Assembly: GCF_001854865.1 (NCBI RefSeq)
Contig: NZ_MDDW01000009.1
Span: 131,491 to 137,288, forward strand
Direction: 5' to 3'
Source of the DNA: Rhizobium sp. LCM 4573
GTDB lineage: Bacteria; Pseudomonadota; Alphaproteobacteria; Rhizobiales; Rhizobiaceae
Length of the DNA: 5,798 bases
The first letter of the stretch is position 1. Each line of letters opens with the position of its first letter. Shown here in pieces: positions 1 to 5,009 of the stretch. The position numbers and the translations under genes are program-made. The notes under the pieces are model-generated. The model was not told the origin of the DNA. It did not search any database and saw nothing but the letters and a program-made list of their open reading frames with translations.

Positions 1-477
1 TCGTCGCGACGCATGAAAACAGGATCGCCGCCGCCAAGGCGCTGATCGAGGCTGGAGCGGATGTCAACGCCAAGGACAGGATCGAGGATAGCCCTTATCT
101 CTATGCCGGCGCGCGCGGCCATCTCGAGATCTTGAAGATGACGCTTTCGCACGGGGCCGATCTGAAAAGCATCAACCGCTACGGCGGCACGGCACTTATT
201 CCAGCATCGGAGCGTGGCCACGTGGAAACTGTTCGCACGCTGATCGAGGCGGGTGTCGATGTCGATCACGTCAACAAGCTCGGCTGGACAGCTCTTCTCG
301 AGGCGATCATTCTGGGCGATGGCGGCGAGCGCCACCAGCAGATCGTCGCGCTGCTGATCGAAGCAAAAGCAAAATATCGATCTTGCTGATGGCGACGGCG
401 TGACGCCGCTCGAGCACGCGCGCAGTCGCGGTTTCAAGGAGATCGAAAGCCTGCTCGTCGCCGCCGGCGCGCGATAA
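1..477 (+). pseudogene. Ankyrin-repeat protein, 3' part, frameshifted near the C-terminus
   Basis: The 5' end lies left of the window; the reading frame starts at base 3. The visible protein is a series of ankyrin units of about 33 residues, with repeated signatures such as ALIEAGADVN, RGHLEILKMTLSHGADL, RGHVETVRTLIEAGVDVD and GWTALLEA. Ankyrin repeats bind other proteins; the partner is unknown. As read, the frame stops at 387-389 (KYRSC, stop). Skipping one A in the A4 run at 371-374 (or the one at 365-368) restores NIDLADGDGVTPLEHARSRG and a full last repeat ending in VAAGAR, with a TAA stop at 475-477. This is therefore a one-base insertion or a sequencing error, not the natural end. The restored stop lies 10 bases before the deaminase start, which supports one operon. 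The ankyrin call is firm. Whether the gene is really broken is open, because most repeats survive the lesion. Confidence 0.85.
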
Positions 478-487
478 GGAAACGTTC

Positions 488-961
488 ATGAACCAAGAAA
501 CCCGCTTTCTATGCGAAGCCATCGAACTGGCACGCGCCAATGTCGCGAAAGGCGGCCGACCCTTCGGCGCAGTCGTCGTGAAGGACAGTCAGGTGATCGC
601 CACCGGCGTGAACGAGATTCACAGCACCAATGATCCAACTGCGCATGCGGAATTGACCGCCCTGCGCGCCGCCAGCCAAAAGCTCGGCTCACCCGATCTT
701 GAGGGCTGTGTGGTATATGCCAGCGGCCATCCGTGCCCAATGTGCATGGCGGCGATGCGACTGGCTGGCGTCGGAGAGGTTGCGTATGCCCACTCTAACG
801 ATGACGGCGCACCCTACGGCCTCTCGACGGCAGCAATCTATGCGGATCTCGCAAAACCCTTCGCCGAACAGTCAATGACAATCCGCTACGTGCCGGTCCG
901 GCTCGAGCAGCATCCGGATCTCTACGCCGAGTGGAAGCGGATTCAGAACAAAAGAGCATAG
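488..961 (+). CDS. Nucleoside/guanine deaminase-type zinc enzyme (cytidine and deoxycytidylate deaminase superfamily)
   Basis: A complete 157-residue protein, the usual length for this family of soluble cytoplasmic deaminases. They remove an exocyclic amino group from a base or nucleoside by hydrolysis, using a catalytic zinc. The zinc site is visible: His53 and the proton-shuttle Glu55 in DPTAHAE, and Cys83 and Cys86 in HPCPMC. RPFGAVVVKD (residues 24-33) is the typical first strand of the fold. The DPTAHAE/PCPMC pair and the C-terminal tail resemble bacterial guanine deaminase (GuaD-like) proteins more than TadA, but the substrate cannot be fixed from sequence alone. The ATG at 488 is preceded by AAGGA at 476-480 with 7 bases of spacing; this site overlaps the restored ankyrin stop. 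The transporter gene follows after 4 bases, so the three genes are probably co-transcribed. The substrate is likely a purine or pyrimidine base, or an analogue moved by that transporter (inference). Confidence 0.93.
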   Translation: MNQETRFLCEAIELARANVAKGGRPFGAVVVKDSQVIATGVNEIHSTNDPTAHAELTALRAASQKLGSPDLEGCVVYASGHPCPMCMAAMRLAGVGEVAYAHSNDDGAPYGLSTAAIYADLAKPFAEQSMTIRYVPVRLEQHPDLYAEWKRIQNKRA

Positions 962-965
962 AAAT

Positions 966-2195
966 ATGGACCACGAGGGGCATTCGCGGGCTACCAACGT
1001 CCTGCTGCTTGCCGTCGTAGCACTGGTCGGTCTCAATCTCAGGCCATTCATCACCGGTATTGGCCCGCTTGCCACACGCGTGAGCGAAGAAACCGGCCTT
1101 GGCCTGCAAGGCATGGCGCTGCTGACCCTCGTGCCGATGCTGTTAATGGGTGTGTTCGCCTTCGCCGGTCCCTCGCTACAAGCCAAACTCGGGGTACGGC
1201 GTTCAGTCATCGTCGCGCTCGCGGTACTTGCTTTCGGCTCGTTCCTGCGCCTTTTCGTTACCAGGGATTGGCAAATGGTGGGAACCGCAGCACTGCTGGG
1301 GCTTGGTGCGGCGATTGTACAGGCGGTCTTCCCTGGAATTGTCAAGCAGCAGTTTCCCCGGCATGCCGGCCTCGTCATGGGTCTCTATTCCGCGATGTTG
1401 ATGGGTGGCGGAGCAATCGGCGCGCAGATGGCGCCGCTGATCGCCGGTCGTGTGGGGGACTGGCATGCCGGACTTGCGTGGATGGCGGCTCCTGCTTTGC
1501 TGGCCGCCAGCCTGGCCGCTTGCTGCCTGCCGCGCGATGAGGCGCGGCGGACCGGTGTCAATGCGGCGGCTATCTTCCTCAAACGTCCGCGGACATGGCT
1601 GCTGATGGCATGCTTTGGCCTCGTCAATGGCGGCTATTCGACGGCGGTGGCGTGGCTTGCGCCGGCGTACCAGGAGCTTGGCTGGACCAGTGCCGCCAGC
1701 GGCGGCCTGCTGGCGATCATGGCGGTTGCCCAGGCGCTCGCAGCGCTGCTGCTGCCGACGCTCGCCAGCCGATACATCGATCGCCGGCCGTGGCTGTGCC
1801 TGACGCTGGCGATGCAGGGAATGGGTTTTATCGCGCTGATGATCAAGCCGGAAGCCACACCGGTCTTGTGCGCGGTTCTCCTGGGTGCCGGCCTGGGTGG
1901 CTGCTTTTCGCTTTCGATGATCGTGGTGCTCGACCATCTGGCCGAGCCCGCCGAAGCGGGCGCGCTGTCGGCGCTCATGCAGGGCGGTGGTTTTCTCATC
2001 GCAGCGATACCGCCTTGGATCGTGGCAGTCCTGCACAATGCTACCGGCAATTTCCTGGCCGGTTGGCTGCTGCATCTCGCCTGCGTCGCCGTCGTGACGG
2101 TGCTGTATTGGTACGTTGATCCGCGAAGCTATGAGAAAGCGATATCCGGACGGATTTTGCGGAAGGAGGATCAAGCAAGCTCCTCCCCGCCGTAA
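966..2195 (+). CDS. MFS transporter, CynX/NimT family
   Basis: A 409-residue, very hydrophobic inner-membrane protein with about 12 predicted membrane segments, the first near residues 11-31. Family marks are LNLRPFITGIGPL (residues 23-35), which is the CynX/NimT signature in the first segment, and GIVKQQFPRHAGLVMGLYSA (124-143), the conserved loop and next helix. Known relatives include E. coli CynX (cyanate operon) and NimT (2-nitroimidazole efflux). The direction and substrate here are not determined; the deaminase next to it hints at a base or heterocyclic compound. The ATG at 966 sits 4 bases after the deaminase stop and has only a weak purine-rich site (AAAGAG, 951-956) inside the end of that gene, so translation is probably coupled. 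The C-terminus is a short charged tail rich in Lys, Glu and Ser. The next gene is convergent. Confidence 0.93.
   Translation: MDHEGHSRATNVLLLAVVALVGLNLRPFITGIGPLATRVSEETGLGLQGMALLTLVPMLLMGVFAFAGPSLQAKLGVRRSVIVALAVLAFGSFLRLFVTRDWQMVGTAALLGLGAAIVQAVFPGIVKQQFPRHAGLVMGLYSAMLMGGGAIGAQMAPLIAGRVGDWHAGLAWMAAPALLAASLAACCLPRDEARRTGVNAAAIFLKRPRTWLLMACFGLVNGGYSTAVAWLAPAYQELGWTSAASGGLLAIMAVAQALAALLLPTLASRYIDRRPWLCLTLAMQGMGFIALMIKPEATPVLCAVLLGAGLGGCFSLSMIVVLDHLAEPAEAGALSALMQGGGFLIAAIPPWIVAVLHNATGNFLAGWLLHLACVAVVTVLYWYVDPRSYEKAISGRILRKEDQASSSPP
2159..2190 (+). repeat. Bulged inverted repeat at the 3' end of the MFS gene
   Basis: GCGG (2159-2162) and GGAGGA (2165-2170) pair with TCCTCC (2181-2186) and CCGC (2187-2190). 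This gives 10 base pairs with an AA bulge and a 10-base loop, ending just before the stop codon. No T run follows, so it is not a standard intrinsic terminator. It could protect or shape the mRNA end, or be chance in codons for charged residues. Confidence 0.35.
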
Positions 2196-2203
2196 ACGGC
2201 ACT

Positions 2204-2243
2204 AAACAGGTGAAACAATATCCTTGCTGACACCGCCCTGTTT
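2204..2243. repeat. Inverted repeat between convergent genes (weak terminator candidate)
   Basis: AAACAGG (2204-2210) and CCTGTTT (2237-2243) are exact inverted copies separated by 26 bases, in the 96-base gap between the convergent MFS and RES genes. The right arm ends in TTT on the plus strand, and the left arm gives TTT at the end on the minus strand. This would suit a weak bidirectional terminator. The long loop makes the call doubtful. Confidence 0.25.
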
Positions 2244-2291
2244 CCGTGGCCGTGAAATCACTCGCGGCGAGCCGGCTTTGCTGTGATGGGC

Positions 2292-2984
2292 TTAGAGAGC
2301 GAAGATCGCGTTGGTACGGCAATTGCGGACCTTGTCGACCTGCTTTCCATCCCAGTGAAAATCGAAATGATCCGCCTGCACCGGGATATCCATAAGATCC
2401 GGCCAGAAGATCGCTACGCATTCGCCGCCGGGACAGCGCACGCTGCGATAGACGATGCCGTTGGCGCCGCCGGCTCTCAGGTTCCGCCCCAAGGCTTGTG
2501 ACGACCTGTAGGAATCCGGATCATGATACTGGCCATGCGGCCGTGCATCATGCAGGTCTAGATCGAGCCGATTGATCAGCATACGGAATTGCGAGGTCCA
2601 CCCCGGCTCCTCACGACTGTTTGCCATTGCCCTTCCATGGTGATGAGCTACCTCCCGAATGGCCACTTCTTCCCGATCGCCGGCGCTGTAGACCCCATAG
2701 GTCCCATCGGTGAAACGCCCTGGGCGGTCAGTGCTGATGTGGACAAATGGAGCCATCAGATAGCTGGCGCCCGGTCCGCTGACACGCCGGTCCACCGGCA
2801 CCAGATCGAGCCTGCCGATATGATCCCATATGCGCGGATTGGTCTTCGATTCAGCCGAAACCAGTGCCTCCCAGTCCTGCGGTTCGGCGATATCCTCGAA
2901 AAGGTCAACGGGCGGATGGATGGAGCGAATGATCCGGTAGGCCTTGGGCCATCGGACGCGCACGACCGAGAGGCGATCGTTCAC
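2292..2984 (-). CDS. RES-domain toxin (NAD+-degrading type II toxin family)
   Basis: A 230-residue protein of the RES family, named for conserved Arg, Glu and Ser. Characterised members (such as MbcT of Mycobacterium and Xre-RES toxins of Pseudomonas) break down cellular NAD+; others (ParT type) ADP-ribosylate a target. The likely key residues are Arg90 in GRFTDGTYGVY, Glu111 in EVAIREVAHH and Ser181 in NGIVYRSVRCPGG. The blocks IHPPVDLFEDIAEPQDWEAL (22-41), SGPGASYLMAPF (69-80) and YRSSQALGRNLR (159-170) fit the longer RES subgroup. The start is GTG at 2984-2982, which overlaps the antitoxin stop as GTGA. This is the usual coupled layout that keeps toxin and antitoxin output in step. All key residues are present, so the toxin appears intact. 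The family call is firm; NAD+ as substrate is inferred from relatives. Confidence 0.93.
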   Translation of the reverse strand: MNDRLSVVRVRWPKAYRIIRSIHPPVDLFEDIAEPQDWEALVSAESKTNPRIWDHIGRLDLVPVDRRVSGPGASYLMAPFVHISTDRPGRFTDGTYGVYSAGDREEVAIREVAHHHGRAMANSREEPGWTSQFRMLINRLDLDLHDARPHGQYHDPDSYRSSQALGRNLRAGGANGIVYRSVRCPGGECVAIFWPDLMDIPVQADHFDFHWDGKQVDKVRNCRTNAIFAL

Positions 2985-3391
2985 CAGCCACCACGCTCCG
3001 CGTCAAGATAGGCTCGCACGCGGGCGAGCGAGAAGATGTCCCCGTGCGCCATAACCTCGACCGGGGTGCGGCCGCCAAAAGCCTGGTTCGACTTTTTCAC
3101 CCAAGCGTAACCTCGCTCCGGGTCTGAAAAGAGGTAGCGGAGCCCTTTGTGGATACCAAGGAGCAACGAAAGACGCGTGGCGAGATCACGATCGATGCGT
3201 CCGAGTTCTCCGGCTTTCCACCGCGCATAGGTGCGAGCGGCGAGTCCTCCTAGGATTTCGCGGGCATCTGCATCGGATACCTGCCATTTCTCGAAAAGCC
3301 TAATAACCGCGCGCCCCATCGCCTCCGCCTCGCGGGCGGTGATCTGCGGGATCTCTGGAACGGCCTCCGTGCGCGGGATTTCCTGCAGCAT
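2981..3391 (-). CDS. Xre/MbcA/ParS-type antitoxin of the RES toxin
   Basis: A 136-residue protein encoded directly upstream of the RES toxin. A helix-turn-helix-like N-terminal part (about 39-80; DAREILGGLAARTYARWKAG) should bind DNA. The C-terminal part (about 81-134; GLRYLFSDPERGYAWVKK, then GRTPVEVMAHGDIFSLARV) is the MbcA/ParS/Xre toxin-binding domain (formerly DUF2384) that masks the RES active site. The frame is open up to 3547, but the start chosen is ATG at 3391-3389. It has a strong AAAGGAGA site (3405-3398) about 7 bases upstream, and the longer version would read through the promoter and palindrome. The last codons overlap the toxin start by 4 bases. The palindrome at 3426-3439 is a likely site for autoregulation by antitoxin or toxin-antitoxin complex, as known for this family. 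Confidence 0.9.
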   Translation of the reverse strand: MLQEIPRTEAVPEIPQITAREAEAMGRAVIRLFEKWQVSDADAREILGGLAARTYARWKAGELGRIDRDLATRLSLLLGIHKGLRYLFSDPERGYAWVKKSNQAFGGRTPVEVMAHGDIFSLARVRAYLDAERGGW

Positions 3392-3397
3392 GGCAAA

Positions 3398-3405
3398 TCT
3401 CCTTT
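3398..3405 (-). promoter_or_regulatory. Ribosome binding site that fixes the Xre antitoxin start
   Basis: AAAGGAGA on the minus strand, about 7 bases before the ATG at 3391. It is close to the ideal Shine-Dalgarno sequence and decides between this start and longer in-frame alternatives up to 3547. Confidence 0.75.
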
Positions 3406-3425
3406 CGGCATAAATAGGAGAAATT

Positions 3426-3439
3426 TTGCCATATGGCAA
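3426..3439. promoter_or_regulatory. Perfect 14-bp palindrome, candidate operator of the RES/Xre module
   Basis: TTGCCATATGGCAA is a perfect palindrome, 34 bases upstream of the antitoxin start. A second, degenerate copy (10 of 14 bases, one intact half-site ATGGCAA) covers 3383-3396 and includes the start codon. The two centres are 43 bases apart, about four helical turns. On the minus strand the left arm also reads as a possible -35 (TTGCCA), with a poor -10 (TATTTA, 3416-3411) 17 bases on. That promoter would leave a very short leader, so it is uncertain. Xre-type antitoxins commonly repress their own promoter through such sites. Binding here is inferred. Confidence 0.55.
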
Positions 3440-3669
3440 GATTTTCCAGACATCGCCGCTATAGAGCACGTTCCGAAGCACTCCGAGGCGCAGCGGCTGA
3501 ACCCGAAGCTCAGCGAATGCCGTCGCCTCTCCGACAATCAGGAGCAAACATATTATGACCCTTGCTCCATCATACCACGTCGACAGCAGGAGCGCGCGAG
3601 GTCACAAAGCGGCCTTTATCCTCCCACGAAACCAGAGGGGCTTAAATTTGTCTCTTATCATTGAGCGAC
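3440..3669. other. Non-coding spacer between the two divergent toxin-antitoxin modules
   Basis: This is the middle of the 341-base region (3392-3732) between the two antitoxin starts. Apart from the control elements at both ends, I see no gene with a credible start and ribosome site, no repeat array and no RNA gene. A plus-strand frame is open from about 3404 to a stop near 3662 but has no ATG or GTG with a ribosome site. It may be chance or a remnant. Confidence 0.5.
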
Positions 3670-3698
3670 TTGTCACCCGGCCACTTTAAGGCTACGAT
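3670..3698 (+). promoter_or_regulatory. Candidate sigma-70-type promoter of the Phd/VapC module
   Basis: TTGTCA (3670-3675; 5 of 6 to the -35 consensus), a 17-base spacer and TACGAT (3693-3698; 4 of 6 to the -10). This places the transcript start near 3705, about 28 bases before the antitoxin ATG, which is a sensible leader length. The -10 abuts the tandem repeats at 3697-3714. Confidence 0.55.
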
Positions 3699-3714
3699 AG
3701 TCATAATAGTCATT
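3697..3714 (+). repeat. Tandem 9-bp repeat at the Phd/VapC promoter, candidate operator
   Basis: ATAGTCATA (3697-3705) is followed at once by ATAGTCATT (3706-3714), identical in 8 of 9 bases. The pair overlaps the end of the putative -10 and the expected transcript start. That is where a Phd/YefM-type autorepressor or toxin-antitoxin complex would block transcription. The units are direct repeats, not the palindrome usual for such dimers, so the role is inferred from position only. Confidence 0.45.
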
Positions 3715-3732
3715 CTGGTCAGGAGACGCCGA

Positions 3733-3999
3733 ATGCAGCCTTCCACACATAGCGATGAAAGTTGGACCGTGGCCAGCGCGAAAGCGAAACTGTCCGAGGT
3801 CATTGAACGCGCGCAGTCAGCGCCGCAGACGATCACTCGAAACGGGAAACCAAGCGTCGTCGTCGTCTCTGCCGAAGAATGGCAGAAGAAGACCGTACGC
3901 AAGGGCTCACTTGCAGAGTTTCTGATGGAATCACCCCTACGCGGCGCAGACCTGGACCTGGAACGTCAACGCGATGAACCCGGTGATCTGCCGCTGTGA
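3733..3999 (+). CDS. Phd/YefM-family antitoxin
   Basis: An 88-residue protein. The N-terminal part (about 11-50; WTVASAKAKLSEVIERA, then PQTITRNGKPSVVVVSAEEW) is the Phd/YefM DNA-binding fold. The C-terminal tail (SLAEFLMESPLRGADLDLER, 59-78) is the flexible toxin-binding part typical of antitoxins paired with FitB/VapC-type PIN toxins. The start chosen is ATG at 3733, with AGGAG at 3721-3725 and 7 bases of spacing. An upstream in-frame start at 3661 would add a basic, hydrophobic stretch unlike the family and would translate the promoter. The gene ends in TGA overlapping the toxin's GTG start (GTGA, 3996-3999). Expected role: repress the operon, neutralise the toxin and be degraded under stress. 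Confidence 0.9.
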   Translation: MQPSTHSDESWTVASAKAKLSEVIERAQSAPQTITRNGKPSVVVVSAEEWQKKTVRKGSLAEFLMESPLRGADLDLERQRDEPGDLPL

Positions 4000-4418
4000 G
4001 ACTTCTGCTCGACACCAATGTTTTGTCGGAGGTCACAAAACCGCGCCCTGAAGTTCGTGTTCTGAAATGGCTGGACGAGCTCGACGAGGATCGGACCTTC
4101 ATCAGTGTCGTATCAATCGCTGAGATCCGACGTGGCGTTGCGCTGATGGACAACGGGCGCAAACGCGACGTGCTGGCTGAATGGCTCGCCCAGGATCTGC
4201 CACAACGTTTCGAGCGCCGCCTCATCCCCGTAGACGAACCGGTTGCTCTGGCTTGGGGTGACCTGATGGCGTTGGCCAAACGAAGCGGTCGCGGGTTAGC
4301 GTCGATGGACGGCCTAATCGCGGCCACGGCGATAGCTCACGATTTCATTCTCGCTACGCGTAATACCAAGGATTTCGAGGGATTTGGTATCGAGACCCTC
4401 GATCCTTGGGTCGCGTGA
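3996..4418 (+). CDS. vapC: PIN-domain toxin, VapC/FitB-like ribonuclease
   Basis: A 140-residue single PIN domain, the normal size for VapC toxins. These are Mg2+-dependent RNases that cut tRNA or rRNA and stop translation. The acidic active-site residues are all visible: Asp6 in LLLDTNVLSE, Glu43 in SIAEIRRG, Asp105 in ASMDGLIAATA and Asp126 in TRNTKDF. DTNVLSE together with the RNTKDFEGFG end places it in the FitB-like subgroup, which is often paired with Phd or FitA-like antitoxins. The start is GTG, within the GTGA overlap with the antitoxin stop, so translation is coupled. The target RNA cannot be told from sequence. The toxin seems intact. Its 3' end contains a large inverted repeat (4366-4409), and the next gene on that side is convergent. 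Confidence 0.93.
   Translation: MRLLLDTNVLSEVTKPRPEVRVLKWLDELDEDRTFISVVSIAEIRRGVALMDNGRKRDVLAEWLAQDLPQRFERRLIPVDEPVALAWGDLMALAKRSGRGLASMDGLIAATAIAHDFILATRNTKDFEGFGIETLDPWVA
4366..4409. repeat. Long bulged inverted repeat in the 3' end of vapC
   Basis: CCAAGGAT (4366-4373) pairs with ATCCTTGG (4402-4409), and CGAGGG (4376-4381) pairs with CCCTCG (4396-4401). This gives 14 base pairs with a TT bulge and a 14-base loop. It lies wholly inside the last codons of the toxin gene. No T run follows on either strand, so it is not a classical terminator. It may mark the 3' end of the transcripts of the convergent genes on both sides. Confidence 0.5.
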
Positions 4419-4516
4419 GTTGGTTGATGGACTTGGTCGTCCGCAGCCAAGCTACATCCTAGCCGCCGAAACACCGCCTCACCTGTCGTCGATCGACGTC
4501 TCCGCCTTGGAAATTC

Positions 4517-4762
4517 TCATGGCTGAAGCGTAAGGGAATGGGGTTCATCATCCGCTGGCTCGGGACTTTGCCGGGGCCAGTTTCGAGGATCGGCAAGTCT
4601 TACTATGCGCTGCTGGCAGTCTGGGCAAAGTTCAAATGCCTCACTCAGACGCGATGTCTCACCGATCGATGTAATCTCGACGCGCAGGACACGCCATTCA
4701 TCGATCTTGCGCGTCGTAAACTGTACGTCGCATCCTGCACATGTCCAGGTTGGCTTTGCCAT
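4517..4762 (-). CDS. Small hypothetical protein with two CxxC pairs (putative zinc ribbon)
   Basis: An 81-residue protein that I do not recognise. It has Cys8 and Cys11 (WTCAGC) and Cys46 and Cys49 (LCPDC), spaced as in a zinc ribbon that would bind one Zn2+. Between them is a polar segment (DEWRVLRVEITSIGE), and the tail is rich in Pro and acidic residues (RQSPEPADDEP). There is no signal peptide or membrane segment, so it is probably cytoplasmic. The start chosen is ATG at 4762, with GAGAGG (minus strand) about 7 bases upstream; an in-frame start at 4801 would add 13 basic residues and lacks such a site. It is a single gene, convergent with vapC. Codon use and the Cys pairs argue for a real gene. 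DNA, RNA or protein binding are all possible. Confidence 0.7.
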   Translation of the reverse strand: MAKPTWTCAGCDVQFTTRKIDEWRVLRVEITSIGETSRLSEAFELCPDCQQRIVRLADPRNWPRQSPEPADDEPHSLTLQP

Positions 4763-4819
4763 ACCTGTTCCTCTCCTCTGGGTTCCCAATCTATATTGCA
4801 CGAAAGGGTGCCGAGCGCG

Positions 4820-4843
4820 AGCTACCCCTTTTGGGGGATAGCT
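4820..4843. repeat. Short hairpin in the 4763-5009 intergenic region
   Basis: AGCTA (4820-4824) and CCCC (4825-4828) pair with GGGG and TAGCT (4839-4843) across a TTTT-containing loop, with a one- or two-base bulge on the right arm. It lies upstream of the zinc-ribbon gene and downstream of the AraC gene, both on the minus strand. No T run follows, so a terminator role for AraC is only possible. The rest of this 247-base gap shows no gene. Confidence 0.3.
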
Positions 4844-5009
4844 GAAACAAAGGGCGTTCGAATGGCTATTTGAAGGCCTTTGCTCCAGCTAAGTAGAAGC
4901 TTCGCCGGGAATGCCAAGGGAGGAGAGCATTCGACACGGAGTGCCGCCCGTCAGGAGCCGTGAGATCAACGGGCTGAGATTTGGGGCAATGTGAGACTTG
5001 GGCCAGCCT

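Noticed and set aside
872..1378. Minus-strand open frame of 168 codons across the deaminase/MFS junction
   Set aside because: Low-complexity Ser/Thr/Pro/Arg composition, antisense to two firm genes, and no ribosome site.
1203..2174. Long minus-strand open frame (323 codons) opposite the MFS gene
   Set aside because: It is rich in Arg, Gln and His, has no domain, and is antisense to a clear membrane protein: a GC-driven shadow.
3392..3547. N-terminal extension of the Xre antitoxin to 3547
   Set aside because: It would translate through the palindrome and likely promoter. The strong ribosome site at 3398-3405 supports the shorter start.
3404..3664. Plus-strand open frame through the spacer between the TA modules
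   Set aside because: It has no ATG or GTG with a ribosome site and no recognisable motif. At most it is a remnant.
4487..4498. 12-bp palindrome CGTCGATCGACG
   Set aside because: Short, close to gene ends rather than a promoter, and such GC-rich palindromes are common in this type of genome.
4538..4873. Plus-strand open frame of 111 codons opposite the zinc-ribbon gene
   Set aside because: It is antisense to a frame with better motifs and a better ribosome site; its Cys and Trp residues look random.
4857..4874. Imperfect 18-bp palindrome TTCGAATGGCTATTTGAA
   Set aside because: It has two mismatched pairs and no clear promoter beside it, so it is too weak to call an operator.
4909..4932. GAATGC/GCATTC stem below the AraC gene as a terminator
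   Set aside because: Only 6 base pairs, a 12-base loop and no T run on the minus strand.
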